This document shows positions 36,232 to 45,330 of a stretch of 64,000 nucleotides of DNA, piece by piece; position 1 is the first letter of the stretch, and every line of letters begins with the position of its first letter. Made by a program: the position numbers and the translations under genes. Source of the DNA: an uncultured Agrobacterium sp. Its GTDB lineage: Bacteria > Pseudomonadota > Alphaproteobacteria > Rhizobiales > Rhizobiaceae. A model generated the notes under the pieces. That model did no database searches and was not told where the DNA came from. It saw nothing but the letters and a program-made list of their open reading frames with translations. The stretch spans positions 1-64,000 of the forward strand of contig CAJYTK010000021.1 of the NCBI GenBank assembly GCA_913777615.1, written 5' to 3'.

Positions 36232-37302
36232 ATGGCAGACCTGACCTCGAAGAAGGCCACGATCTACGATCTGTCGGTATTGTCGGGGGCTTCGGCTTCG
36301 ACGGTCAGCGCAGTGCTGAATGGAAGCTGGCGTAAGCGCCGTATCTCGGAGGAAACTGCCGGGAAAATTCTCTCGCTGGCAAAGGCCCAACGCTATACCG
36401 CCAACCTTCAGGCGAGGGGGTTGCGCAGCTCTAAATCGGGTCTCGTCGGATTGCTGGTCCCGGTTTATGAGAACCGGTTCTTTTCCTCCATGGCGCAGGC
36501 GTTCGAGGCCGAAGCGCGCAAGCGGGGCCTCTCGCCGATGGTGGTCTCCGGGCGGCGCGATCCTGAGGCAGAGCGCAAGACAGTTGAGACATTGATCGCT
36601 TACTCGATCGACGCGCTGTTTATCGCGGGTGTCGCCAATCCCGATGGCGTTCATCAGGTTTGTGCCGGTGCAGCCCTGCCGCACGTCAATCTCGATCTTC
36701 CTGGCAAGCTTGCGTCGTCCGTCATTTCCGACAACAGACATGGTGCGGAGATACTGACACGTGCGATACTGGAGCATGCGTCACGCGACGGCGCGCTTTC
36801 GCCTGATGACGTGGTGCTGTTCGGTGGACATGACGACCATGCGAGTCTGGAACGTATCGCAGGATTTGATGCAGCCAAGAATGCTTATTTCGGAACGGTC
36901 TGCAGCAGAGTAGCGGTGGAAAAGACAGGCTACTCACCGCGTATGACGGATATTGTCCTTGAAAACTATTTCATGCGCCACGGCCGTTTGCCGCGTTGCT
37001 TCTTCGTCAATTCGTCCATCAATTTCGAGGGTCTTCTGCGTTTTATGGGGCGGCATGATCCGGCGGTGGTCGCGAACATCGTGGTCGGCTGTTTCGACTA
37101 CGATCCCTTCGCATCGTTCCTACCGTTTCCGGTCTACATGATCAAACCCGATATTTCGAAAATGCTGGAAGTCGGTTTCGAACTCCTGGATTCGTCGCCG
37201 GGCGAGCCGTGTGTGACCATTATCGAGCCACAGCTGATACCGCCGCGCACTGCGCTGACCGGCCCGCTTGACGATGTCAGTGAAACCCTGCGCGCTCAAT
37301 GA
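36232..37302 (+). CDS. LacI-family repressor of the psicose operon
   Basis: 356 residues from the ATG at 36232 (AAGGAGG, 6 nt). N-terminal LacI helix-turn-helix and hinge (about 8-60: ATIYDLSVLSGASASTVSAVL), then a periplasmic-binding-protein-like sensor (about 70-340). It is divergent from the psicose operon with two palindromic operators between them, so it should repress the operon and itself until psicose or a product binds. Confidence 0.93.
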   Translation: MADLTSKKATIYDLSVLSGASASTVSAVLNGSWRKRRISEETAGKILSLAKAQRYTANLQARGLRSSKSGLVGLLVPVYENRFFSSMAQAFEAEARKRGLSPMVVSGRRDPEAERKTVETLIAYSIDALFIAGVANPDGVHQVCAGAALPHVNLDLPGKLASSVISDNRHGAEILTRAILEHASRDGALSPDDVVLFGGHDDHASLERIAGFDAAKNAYFGTVCSRVAVEKTGYSPRMTDIVLENYFMRHGRLPRCFFVNSSINFEGLLRFMGRHDPAVVANIVVGCFDYDPFASFLPFPVYMIKPDISKMLEVGFELLDSSPGEPCVTIIEPQLIPPRTALTGPLDDVSETLRAQ

Positions 37303-37363
37303 ACAGCGTGAGCGCATGATCAAGCCGAGGTCACTTGCAAGGCGTGCCTCGGCCAATCCATAA

Positions 37364-38974
37364 TCAGAAATCCCGCAGCGATCTTATACTTGCCTGAAGG
37401 GTGCAAAAGGCGTGGTAGCGCCGATCATGCAGTTGCTGGAGCGTTCCAGAGGCGGGCACGCATGTCTTGCCGGGCTTGCTGAGCTTTTGCATTCCCTGTT
37501 TGAGGTCGGTGAAGACCTGCGCAGCGGTGGCGCCGAGAAGGGCCGCTCCCAAGAGGACAGGCTCTGCGGTCTGCGGCGCGATGACGGGCTTGCCGCTGGC
37601 ATCGGCAAGAAGTTGGCGGATGAGATCATGCTGGCCGGCGCCGCCGCTGATAATGATCTGGTCGATCCCTGCGCCCGCCTTCGTCTGTGCCTCGATGATC
37701 TGTCGAAGCCCGTAGCCGATCCCGCACAAACCGGCCACATAGAGGGCGACGAGACTGTCGAGATCGCGCTCCATCCCAAGCCCGGCAATGACAGCGCGAG
37801 CAGCCGGATCGGCAAACGGTGCGCGGTTTCCGAGGAATTCAGGGACCACATGAAGGCCTCGGGCCAGCGTGACGACCTGAGAAGGAGAAGCGCTGGTGGC
37901 AGATGCCATATTGGCGAGCATGACGGGAAGCGCAACGCCGGTAGCGCGCGCCTTTTCATGCGCCTCGGGAAATGCGGGATGAAGGCTGATCAGATGGTCG
38001 ATGGCCGCACCGGCAGCACTTTGTCCGCCCTCATTCAACCACAGGCCAGGCACCATGGCAGAGTAGTAAGGACCCCAGACACCGGGAACGAATTTCGGCT
38101 CCTCGGTCGAGGTCAGCGTACAGGAGGACGTGCCGAAGACATAGGCGAGGTTCGATTCGGGCGTTCCGCCGATCCCCACCGTGCCGATACCGCCTGCATG
38201 CGCATCGATCATGCCGGCAGAGACAGGCGTACCCGGTAAAAGGCCGAAATCTTCTGCAGACTTGGCCGTCAGCCCTTGACCGACCGGCGTACCGGGCTCG
38301 ACGATCTCCTGCCCAATGCGGGCAAAGTTCTCGTCAGCCAGTTCCGCAAGACCGATCTGGCGGAAATAGCTTGGGTCCCACCGCTGCTCATGGGCAATAT
38401 ACGTCCATTTGCATGCCACGGTGCAGGTGGAACGCGCGAGACTTCCCGTTGCTCTCCATGTGAGAAAATCAGCGAGATCGAAGAACTGCCATGTCTGTGC
38501 AAAGATCTCCGGCCGATTTTCCTTTAGCCATAACAGCTTTGGCGTCTGCATTTCAGGTGATATGCGTCCGCCGACATAGCGTAGAACATCATGGCCTTGC
38601 GCATTGATGCGCTCTGCCTGTTCTACTGCACGGTGATCCATCCAGACGATGATGTCTCGGGCCGGGATTTCAGATGGGCCGACCGGCAAAGAGCGCCCGC
38701 CTTCGCCCAGCACCACGAGCGAGCAGGTGGCGTCGAAGCCTATGCCCACGATATCGTCCGGCGAGACGCCTGCGCGTGAAACCGCTGTGCGCACGGCATA
38801 TGAGACTGCCTGCCAGATATTCTCGCTCGACTGCTCCACCATGTGGTGGGCATCCCGATAGATGTCGATGTCGTGCTTGGCCGTTCCAAGGCAATCGCCT
38901 TCCTCATCAAAAATGCCGGCGCGCGCACTGCCGGTGCCGACATCGACGCCGATGAAATATCTGGAACGGCTCAT
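37364..38974 (-). CDS. rbtK: D-ribulokinase (FGGY family)
   Basis: 536 residues from the ATG at 38974. FGGY-type kinase with the N-terminal nucleotide motif GVDVGTGSARAG, the conserved IGFDATCSLVVL and IVWMDHRA segments, and the C-terminal SGGAGQ stretch. It closely resembles, from memory, the Klebsiella ribulokinase of ribitol catabolism. It phosphorylates D-ribulose to D-ribulose 5-phosphate, the second step after ribitol dehydrogenase, which lies 40 bp upstream. It is the last gene of the ribitol operon. Confidence 0.9.
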   Translation of the reverse strand: MSRSRYFIGVDVGTGSARAGIFDEEGDCLGTAKHDIDIYRDAHHMVEQSSENIWQAVSYAVRTAVSRAGVSPDDIVGIGFDATCSLVVLGEGGRSLPVGPSEIPARDIIVWMDHRAVEQAERINAQGHDVLRYVGGRISPEMQTPKLLWLKENRPEIFAQTWQFFDLADFLTWRATGSLARSTCTVACKWTYIAHEQRWDPSYFRQIGLAELADENFARIGQEIVEPGTPVGQGLTAKSAEDFGLLPGTPVSAGMIDAHAGGIGTVGIGGTPESNLAYVFGTSSCTLTSTEEPKFVPGVWGPYYSAMVPGLWLNEGGQSAAGAAIDHLISLHPAFPEAHEKARATGVALPVMLANMASATSASPSQVVTLARGLHVVPEFLGNRAPFADPAARAVIAGLGMERDLDSLVALYVAGLCGIGYGLRQIIEAQTKAGAGIDQIIISGGAGQHDLIRQLLADASGKPVIAPQTAEPVLLGAALLGATAAQVFTDLKQGMQKLSKPGKTCVPASGTLQQLHDRRYHAFCTLQASIRSLRDF

Positions 38975-39013
38975 GGAAAACTCTCCCGCATTACAACTCC
39001 ACCTCAATCCCGG

Positions 39014-39742
39014 CTACAGATCGACGCTGTTGGGCAGGATCACGAGATCTCGTATCACGACATTGCGGGGGCGGGACAGCATGAAATACACAGCTTCGGC
39101 GACTTCTTGCGGCTGCATCAGGCTTCCATTGGCAAGCGCCTCCTCCATCTTTGCTTTCGGCCAGTCATCCAGAAGAGCCGTGACAACCGGGCCGGGCAAC
39201 ACTGCGCCGACGCGCACGCCATGGGGCGCAACTTGGCGGCGAGTGGAATGGACGAATGCCTGGACGGCGAATTTGGACGCGGTGTAAATCGGCTCCCAAA
39301 CGACAGGAACCACACCGGCGACAGAGCTGGTAAATAGAATGTCGCCGCTCTTTTGAGCGATCATGTGCGGAAGCACGGCGTGAACGCTACGGAAGGCAGC
39401 GTTGATATTCAGATTGAGCATCCTGTCCCAGCTGTCGGGATCGCCTTCTGCGACAGCACCGCCGATATAGGCGCCCGCATTGGCATGGAAAATATCGAGC
39501 CGTCCGGCTTCAGCGAGAATGCGCGGAAGCATCCCTGAAACCTCTTGGCCGTCAAGGAGATTGACGACGAGCATACGGCAACGCTCTCCAAGCTCTGAAC
39601 AGAGCGCCCGCAACCGGTCCTCGGCGCGATCGATCAGAACAACTGTCGCACCCTCATCGAGAAGTTTGCGTGCGCAAGCCAGGCCAATGCCGGATGCCGC
39701 ACCGGTGATGGCTGCAACCTTGCCTTCAAAGCTATCGGTCAT
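39014..39742 (-). CDS. rbtD: Ribitol 2-dehydrogenase (SDR family)
   Basis: 242 residues from the ATG at 39742 after GGGAGGA. Rossmann motif TGAASGIG, active-site Ser in FTSSVAG and Tyr/Lys in YTASK. Long stretches match Klebsiella ribitol dehydrogenase as I recall it, such as [23 protein letters not shown] and the C-terminal VILPNSVDL. It oxidises ribitol to D-ribulose with NAD+, and the ribulokinase gene follows. Confidence 0.93.
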   Translation of the reverse strand: MTDSFEGKVAAITGAASGIGLACARKLLDEGATVVLIDRAEDRLRALCSELGERCRMLVVNLLDGQEVSGMLPRILAEAGRLDIFHANAGAYIGGAVAEGDPDSWDRMLNLNINAAFRSVHAVLPHMIAQKSGDILFTSSVAGVVPVVWEPIYTASKFAVQAFVHSTRRQVAPHGVRVGAVLPGPVVTALLDDWPKAKMEEALANGSLMQPQEVAEAVYFMLSRPRNVVIRDLVILPNSVDL

Positions 39743-39847
39743 GTGAGGCTTCCTCCCTACAGTCATTATGCCTTTGTCAATCGAACGTTTGTCCGATCTC
39801 TTGTTTTGCGTCCCTGAACGGTGATGGACGCTTTTTCGGCCTCAATC

Positions 39848-40930
39848 TCAGAGCGCCTTGCCGTCCGCAGTGAAGAGATAAATGTGCGCATGGTCGATAT
39901 CCGCGCTGATTGTCTCGCCCTGCGTCACATCCGGCCGGCCGTTCACCACAATGGTGACTTGTTCTGCTGGCGTACGGGCGTAGACCTGGGTAGAGCCCCC
40001 CAGATTTTCGGCGAAATCGAGGGTGAGGTTAAGCATGGAATGGCCGGTGCCGATCCTGATATGCTCGGGCCTAAGGCCAACGGTGACGATATCTCCGGGG
40101 CGGAGCGTGTTGCTTCGCGGATGGCTGAGCACGAGGCTTTGCCCTTCAAATGCGGGATGCGAAAGACGCAGGCTCGTCGCATCCGCACCCTCGACTTTAG
40201 CGGCCAAGAAGTTCATTTTCGGCGAGCCGATGAAGCCTGCGACAAAGGTATTGGCTGGACGGTCGTAAAGTTCTGTCGGAGAACCGATCTGCTCAACCAG
40301 ACCGGCGCGCAGAACCACGATACGGTCTGCAAGAGTCATCGCCTCTACCTGGTCATGTGTGACATAGACCATCGTGGCGCCGAGATTGCGGTGAAGCTTG
40401 GCAATTTCGACGCGCATCTGGCTTCGCAACTCCGCATCGAGGTTGGACAGCGGCTCGTCGAATAGAAAGATTTTCGGATTGCGTACGATCGAGCGGCCAA
40501 TGGCGACGCGTTGGCGCTGGCCACCGGACAAGGCGCGTGGTTTGCGTTCGAGAAGCGGCTCGATCTGAAGGATGCGGGCGGCATCGCCGACGCGTCGTTT
40601 GATCTCCTCTTCGGACAGCTTCGCCATGCGCAGACCGAACGCCATGTTGTCGAACACGCTCATATGCGGATAGAGCGCATAGGACTGGAACACCATCGAA
40701 ACTTCACGCTTGGCCGGCTCTTCGTAGGTTACATCCTTTCCATCGATCAGGACCTTACCCGAACTCACGTCCTCCAATCCGGCAATCATGCGCAGCAGCG
40801 TGGACTTGCCGCAGCCAGACGGGCCGACGAAAACGACGAATTCCCCCTTGGACGCCGATATATCGACGCCCTTGATGACGCCAAGTTCGCCGAACTGTTT
40901 CTTGATGTTTTCCAGTTGAAGGAAGGTCAT
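39848..40930 (-). CDS. ABC transporter ATP-binding protein, MalK/UgpC type (ribitol operon)
   Basis: 360 residues. Walker [10 protein letters not shown], signature LSGGQRQRV, Walker B IFLFDEP, switch His in YVTHDQ, and a C-terminal MalK-type regulatory domain from about 235 (GLRPEHI). The sequence differs enough from the 9159 ATPase to be a separate subunit. It serves the MalF/MalG pair further upstream in the same operon. Confidence 0.93.
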   Translation of the reverse strand: MTFLQLENIKKQFGELGVIKGVDISASKGEFVVFVGPSGCGKSTLLRMIAGLEDVSSGKVLIDGKDVTYEEPAKREVSMVFQSYALYPHMSVFDNMAFGLRMAKLSEEEIKRRVGDAARILQIEPLLERKPRALSGGQRQRVAIGRSIVRNPKIFLFDEPLSNLDAELRSQMRVEIAKLHRNLGATMVYVTHDQVEAMTLADRIVVLRAGLVEQIGSPTELYDRPANTFVAGFIGSPKMNFLAAKVEGADATSLRLSHPAFEGQSLVLSHPRSNTLRPGDIVTVGLRPEHIRIGTGHSMLNLTLDFAENLGGSTQVYARTPAEQVTIVVNGRPDVTQGETISADIDHAHIYLFTADGKAL

Positions 40931-40988
40931 TCTTCGTTACTCCCAATCTGTGAGCGGTTACCGCGCAAGCGGTGCGACGCCCGCTTGA

Positions 40989-41987
40989 CTATTGACGTTT
41001 GCTGCGGTTCGGCGGTGCATCCCGCAGAAGCGCCTCCGCGGATGCCTGATCTGTCACCAGTTGCTTGACGTAACCGGCACGCAGGATCGCGCGGATGATG
41101 TTGAACTTGTAGAGGCCGCCCGAAGCCAGGATCGAATGCCGCACCGCTTTAAGATCCTTCAGTGACAGAGAAAGGACGCGCTCTGCCAGCGGATGATCGA
41201 TCGGGTTGCCGTCCTCGTCGAGAAAGACACCGAGCAGATCTCCGATCGCCCCGGCGTCCAGGAGCGAAGTAATGTTCTCCGATACGGTCGGCGTCTGGAC
41301 CAGCAGCGAGCGGGGCGTCATGTCTCCGCACGAAACGAGCGCGATGTCGACCGAGGTTGCGCGCCGCATCGTCTCGCGAATGCCATGATGGGACAGAAGC
41401 GCTTCCCGGCTTTCCGCTGTCGGAAAATAAAGCGGCGCCGTCAGATACCAGCATTCGGCGGAAATCGCGCGTGCGTAGCCTGTCGCAACCTCGAATGTGC
41501 TCGAGCCTGAACCGCGCGTCAGTCCGCCCATGATCGACGTGACCCAGCTTTCGGGCAGGGCGCGTGGCGTCAGTCGTTTGAGACCGGCGGACAGGGTTTT
41601 TCCCCAGCCCACGCCAAGCCCCATTCCATCCTGCAGCATTCCATCAAGCAAAGCACCGGCGGCCTCGCCGATCACGCGTTGATTTTCGGCGTCATCCGGC
41701 AGCGTGGGGGTCACACATGCGCCTTCCAGGCCAAAGCGTTCTTTCAGCTTATGCTCAAGATCGATGCAATCGGCCATCGGCAGACGAATATCGACCACGA
41801 CGGAGCCATCTGTGCGGATCTGTCCAAGGATCTTGTTGACCCGCAGCCGGGTCAATCCCAACTGATCGGCGATTTCCTGTTGGGTCATGCCTCCAATGAA
41901 ATAGAGCCATGCTACGCGGGCGCGGGTCTGCTGCGCATTGAAATCATCCGCAGCTACACCATTATCCGTTCCTTTGTTCACCATCAT
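40989..41987 (-). CDS. SorC/DeoR-family sugar-binding regulator
   Basis: 332 residues from the ATG at 41987 (AGGAG, 5 nt; a second ATG follows at once). The N-terminal helix-turn-helix (about 20-60: MTQQEIADQLGLTRLRVNKIL) precedes a SorC-type sugar-phosphate-binding domain with GVGWGKTL and GLTRG motifs. It resembles EryD, the erythritol regulator of rhizobia and Brucella. It lies inside the ribitol operon and should sense a polyol or ketose phosphate. The palindrome at 46903 is a possible target. Confidence 0.9.
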   Translation of the reverse strand: MMVNKGTDNGVAADDFNAQQTRARVAWLYFIGGMTQQEIADQLGLTRLRVNKILGQIRTDGSVVVDIRLPMADCIDLEHKLKERFGLEGACVTPTLPDDAENQRVIGEAAGALLDGMLQDGMGLGVGWGKTLSAGLKRLTPRALPESWVTSIMGGLTRGSGSSTFEVATGYARAISAECWYLTAPLYFPTAESREALLSHHGIRETMRRATSVDIALVSCGDMTPRSLLVQTPTVSENITSLLDAGAIGDLLGVFLDEDGNPIDHPLAERVLSLSLKDLKAVRHSILASGGLYKFNIIRAILRAGYVKQLVTDQASAEALLRDAPPNRSKRQ

Positions 41988-42000
41988 TGTCACTCCTGGC

Positions 42001-42906
42001 TTAAGCAAAGTCCTGCTTAAGGGTGCTGACGGTGCTCTTCAATGCGTCGAGTATGGAGACGCTGTCGCGTTCGAACGGATAGAAGACCTCAAGAAATACA
42101 GGGCAGGCCGAAAGACCTGTCCGCGCGAGCTCAGCCTTGACCTCGTGCGGCTTCACACGTCCCGCTTCAGTGAAGTCCCAATGCCGGTCCAGAATGAAGT
42201 CTGTCTGCTGGATATGAACAGCGGAAATCACGTCCTGCAGCTCGGCAAGCCATGGCTCCATCGTGTCTGCCTGCTGGCCATAAAGCGGTAAGATGGTGCC
42301 GTGGCCCCAGTCGACGCAGAAGGTCCAGGGTGTGGCGCTGCCGGCCGCATCTGTCATCATCCGCCGCGCTTGGGCAATCGTCCACGGCCATTCCCGGCGC
42401 ATGGGCGTCGGCTCGACATAAAGCGCAGACAGGCCTGCGGCCTTTGCCTTTTGGCCGAGCCGCATCATTCTCTCGATCAGGCTATGATAGTCGCGTTCGT
42501 CGATGGCGTCAGCCTCGGTGCCATCCGGCCTTGAGGCAATGGCGCCCAAAGGACCGCCGACTGCGGGAATGCCTGCTTCGGCGGCGAAATCATAGGCGCG
42601 CTCCAGCCAATGTTCGGCGTAGGTCCGCACCTCTTCGTCCGGATGAAGCAACTGGTTGAAGGTGTAATGGGCCAAACCGATGAAGGCACTGTGAATAACG
42701 ATACCGTAATCGGCGGCGGCATTGCGGACATCTTTGGCATGCCGCGATACGACTGCCGAAGGCCACATCGGGTCGACGAGATCGAAGGAAAACTGGATCT
42801 TGTCGAGTCCAAGAGTATCGCGCACGACAGGTGCCCAAAGCTGCGGCGTGATCCACCGCTTCACGCAGAAGGAAAGGTTGATGCCAAGCGGGTTCGATGC
42901 GCTCAT
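42001..42906 (-). CDS. TIM-barrel sugar isomerase/epimerase-like protein (ribitol operon)
   Basis: 301 residues of the AP-endonuclease-2 barrel family. Candidate ligands: Glu in YVEPTPMR, Asp in FCVDWGHG, His in AVHIQQTD and Glu in FLEVFYP. Its start overlaps the permease stop by 4 nt, so it belongs to the operon, yet the ribitol to ribulose 5-phosphate route needs no epimerase. It may handle a second polyol or ketose imported by the same transporter. Confidence 0.85.
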   Translation of the reverse strand: MSASNPLGINLSFCVKRWITPQLWAPVVRDTLGLDKIQFSFDLVDPMWPSAVVSRHAKDVRNAAADYGIVIHSAFIGLAHYTFNQLLHPDEEVRTYAEHWLERAYDFAAEAGIPAVGGPLGAIASRPDGTEADAIDERDYHSLIERMMRLGQKAKAAGLSALYVEPTPMRREWPWTIAQARRMMTDAAGSATPWTFCVDWGHGTILPLYGQQADTMEPWLAELQDVISAVHIQQTDFILDRHWDFTEAGRVKPHEVKAELARTGLSACPVFLEVFYPFERDSVSILDALKSTVSTLKQDFA

Positions 42907-43721
42907 TTGGTCGCTCCCATCGTCAGGCCGCGAACCATGTGTCGCGAAACGATCAGTGCGAAGATTGTCACCGGTAGAACGATGACTGTACCGGTTGCCA
43001 TGATCTTGCCCCAGGGCAGCTCATAGCCGGACATGAAACTGGTGGCGGCGACGGGCGCCGTCTGGACATTGCGTCTCGTCAATACCAGTGCGTAAAGCAG
43101 TTCGTTCCAGGAGAAGATGAACGAGAAGATCGCAGATACCGCAATCCCCGGGGCACCAAGCGGTAGATAGATCTTGCGGAAGATCGTGAACTGATCCGCG
43201 CCATCCAGTCGCGCCGCCTGTTCCAGATCCGGCGGAATGGACTTGAACTGATCGGTGCATATCCACACGACGATCGGCAGGTTGAAGGTCAGGTAGATCA
43301 GAATGAGGACAAGATGCGTGTCGAGAATATTGAGCTGCAACGCTAGAATATAGACGGGCAATGCGAGGACGATCGGGCTCGTCATGCGGTTAGAGATGAA
43401 CCAGAACCACAGGTCAGATTTGCCGCGAAAGTCGTAGCGGGCTAGGGCATATGCCGCAGGTGCCCCGAGTGCAACGGCGAGTGCCGTGGTGCAAATGGCG
43501 ATGATCAGAGAATTACCGACGCCTCCAAGCACCTTGGAGTCGGCGAAAATCTCACGATAGTGATCGAGCGTCGGTGTAAAGAGCCAGACTGGCGGAGAGG
43601 CCAGAATGTCAGACTGCGACTTAAAGCTTGCCGAAACCATCCAGAAGAAGGGAAACAGCGTAAAGAGGACGACTGCGGTGAGCCCTAGAGCGTGTAGAAC
43701 CTTGCCGGATGACAGGCGCAT
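42903..43721 (-). CDS. ABC permease, MalG type (ribitol operon)
   Basis: 272 residues, six membrane segments, EAA loop DLEQAARLDGADQFTIF near residue 190 and the typical C-terminus RHMVRGLTMGATK. Its start shares a base with the stop of the other permease. Confidence 0.93.
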   Translation of the reverse strand: MRLSSGKVLHALGLTAVVLFTLFPFFWMVSASFKSQSDILASPPVWLFTPTLDHYREIFADSKVLGGVGNSLIIAICTTALAVALGAPAAYALARYDFRGKSDLWFWFISNRMTSPIVLALPVYILALQLNILDTHLVLILIYLTFNLPIVVWICTDQFKSIPPDLEQAARLDGADQFTIFRKIYLPLGAPGIAVSAIFSFIFSWNELLYALVLTRRNVQTAPVAATSFMSGYELPWGKIMATGTVIVLPVTIFALIVSRHMVRGLTMGATK

Positions 43722-44623
43722 CAGTTCACCTCCTTATAGAGAACGCGGATATAGAGACGGCTGAGAAGGATCGTGATGATCAGCAGCAGGATCGCCTGGG
43801 CGGACGCCGTGCCAAGATCGAACACGCGAAAGCCGATACGTTGAATGTAGATCGATACGAGATCGGTCGCCGATCCGGGGCCGCCACGGGTCATGACGAA
43901 GACCATGTCGAAGAGCTTCAGAACGTCGGCCGAGCGCAGGATCAACAGGGCGGTCAGTCCCGGCATCAGATAGGGAAGTTGGACGAAGCGCAGCAAGGAC
44001 AGCTTCGATGAGGTTTCTAGCCGCGCAGCCTCCTCGATTTCACCCGGCACCATGGAAAGCCCGGCCAGGAAGATCAGGGCGCAGAAGGGTGTCCATTGCC
44101 AGATATCCATGATCGCGATGGCTGCGAAGGCGCCGCTTTGCGATCCAAGCCAGTCGATACCGCCGATCCCAAGGACATCCAGAAACCAGTTGGCGACGCC
44201 GAAATCACCGTTGAAGATCAATCGCCCGATAAGGCCCACAACGGCATAGGTGGTCGCAAGCGGCACGACGAGCGTCACTCGTGCCAGCGATTTGAGGAAA
44301 CCCATGCCCGGCTTGTGCAGTAGGAGCGCAATCATCAGGCCGAGCACGATCTCGATCGGCAATACGGTGACGTAGAATTTGGCAGTCAGGAACAATGACG
44401 CCCAAAATGTGCTGTCCGACAGGACGGACGCGTAATTTTCAAACCCGACGAAGGGGAAGCCTTCGCGCGGGCGCGCGATGTTGTAGCGACGAAACGATGT
44501 CACCAATGCAAATATCGTCGGGTAGATCCCGATGATGAACAGCGTCAATACCGCGGGCGCCAGAAACCAGAATGGTGTCCACCGGCCATAGCCGCGGTTT
44601 GGTCTGGAGGTGGGTTCTGACAT
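43721..44623 (-). CDS. ABC permease, MalF type (ribitol operon)
   Basis: 300 residues from the ATG at 44623 (GAGAGGAAAG upstream). Six membrane segments; EAA loop EIEEAARLETSSKLSLL near residue 195. With the MalG-type partner it forms the membrane channel of the polyol importer. Confidence 0.92.
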   Translation of the reverse strand: MSEPTSRPNRGYGRWTPFWFLAPAVLTLFIIGIYPTIFALVTSFRRYNIARPREGFPFVGFENYASVLSDSTFWASLFLTAKFYVTVLPIEIVLGLMIALLLHKPGMGFLKSLARVTLVVPLATTYAVVGLIGRLIFNGDFGVANWFLDVLGIGGIDWLGSQSGAFAAIAIMDIWQWTPFCALIFLAGLSMVPGEIEEAARLETSSKLSLLRFVQLPYLMPGLTALLILRSADVLKLFDMVFVMTRGGPGSATDLVSIYIQRIGFRVFDLGTASAQAILLLIITILLSRLYIRVLYKEVN

Positions 44624-44682
44624 CGGTCTTTCCTCTCGATGCATAGCAGGCGTGGGCACTGCTTTCGCCGCAATGCTCGGCT

Positions 44683-45234
44683 TTATTCAAGGTTCGTGTG
44701 ATTGGCGCGCATCGCCTGGGGCGTCACGTTCAGACGGTCACGAACGGCGAGAACGAGAAGCTCGAAAGCAATGTAGAGCGCGCCCTCATAGAGCGATCCC
44801 ATCGGCAGGACCGATTGCGTGTCGCCCTGATCGTCGGCCATGGTTTGCGCCGGTATATGCAACACACAATCAGCCTGGCTTGCCGCCGTGCCTTGAGGTT
44901 GTGCCGTCACGACGAGAATGCGGGCACCAGCGTTGCGCGCAACGCCGATCAGGGCCGAGACGGTTGAGAAATCGCCAGGCCCTGCTGAAACGATCAACAG
45001 ATCGCCTTCAGCCACGGGCGGCGTGGTCATGTCGCCCACCATGGCGCAATGCAGTCCCAGATGGAAAAGGCGCATTGCCAGTCCCTTGATCTGGAGACCT
45101 TCGCGCCCGACCCCATAGAGGGCGATCCGCCGAGCTTTTGTGATTTCCGCAACTGTCGCTTCGAATTGCTCCGTGGCGATGTCGCGCAGGCAGACGCCAA
45201 TCTCGGCAAGGGCTTGGTCTGAGAGATGCAGCAT
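44683..45234 (-). CDS. SIS-domain protein, 6-phospho-3-hexuloisomerase-like
   Basis: 183 residues from the ATG at 45234. A single sugar-isomerase domain with the phosphosugar-binding GVGREGLQIKGLAMRL helix and the VSAGPG loop, close in layout to HxlB/PHI. It could isomerise a 3-ketose phosphate, an activity not needed for plain ribitol use. It sits between the binding-protein and permease genes, behind the intercistronic hairpin. Confidence 0.85.
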   Translation of the reverse strand: MLHLSDQALAEIGVCLRDIATEQFEATVAEITKARRIALYGVGREGLQIKGLAMRLFHLGLHCAMVGDMTTPPVAEGDLLIVSAGPGDFSTVSALIGVARNAGARILVVTAQPQGTAASQADCVLHIPAQTMADDQGDTQSVLPMGSLYEGALYIAFELLVLAVRDRLNVTPQAMRANHTNLE

Positions 45235-45257
45235 GGATCGGTTCCGGTTAAAGGATC

Positions 45258-45296
45258 GGCAGGGGGTGGTGACAGCAGTTGCCGCCACCCCCTGCC
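45258..45296 (-). promoter_or_regulatory. Intercistronic stem-loop after the ribitol-operon binding protein gene
   Basis: A 12-bp perfect stem GGCAGGGGGTGG / CCACCCCCTGCC with a 15-nt loop and no T-run; the strongest of the four such hairpins in the window. Confidence 0.78.
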
Positions 45297-45330
45297 GTGC
45301 AATGACCTCTTGGAGATTTACGCTATAGGG

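Noticed and set aside
37324-37353. GCCGAGG/CCTCGGC stem between the LacI and ribulokinase genes as a terminator
   Set aside because: Long loop and no T-run on either strand.
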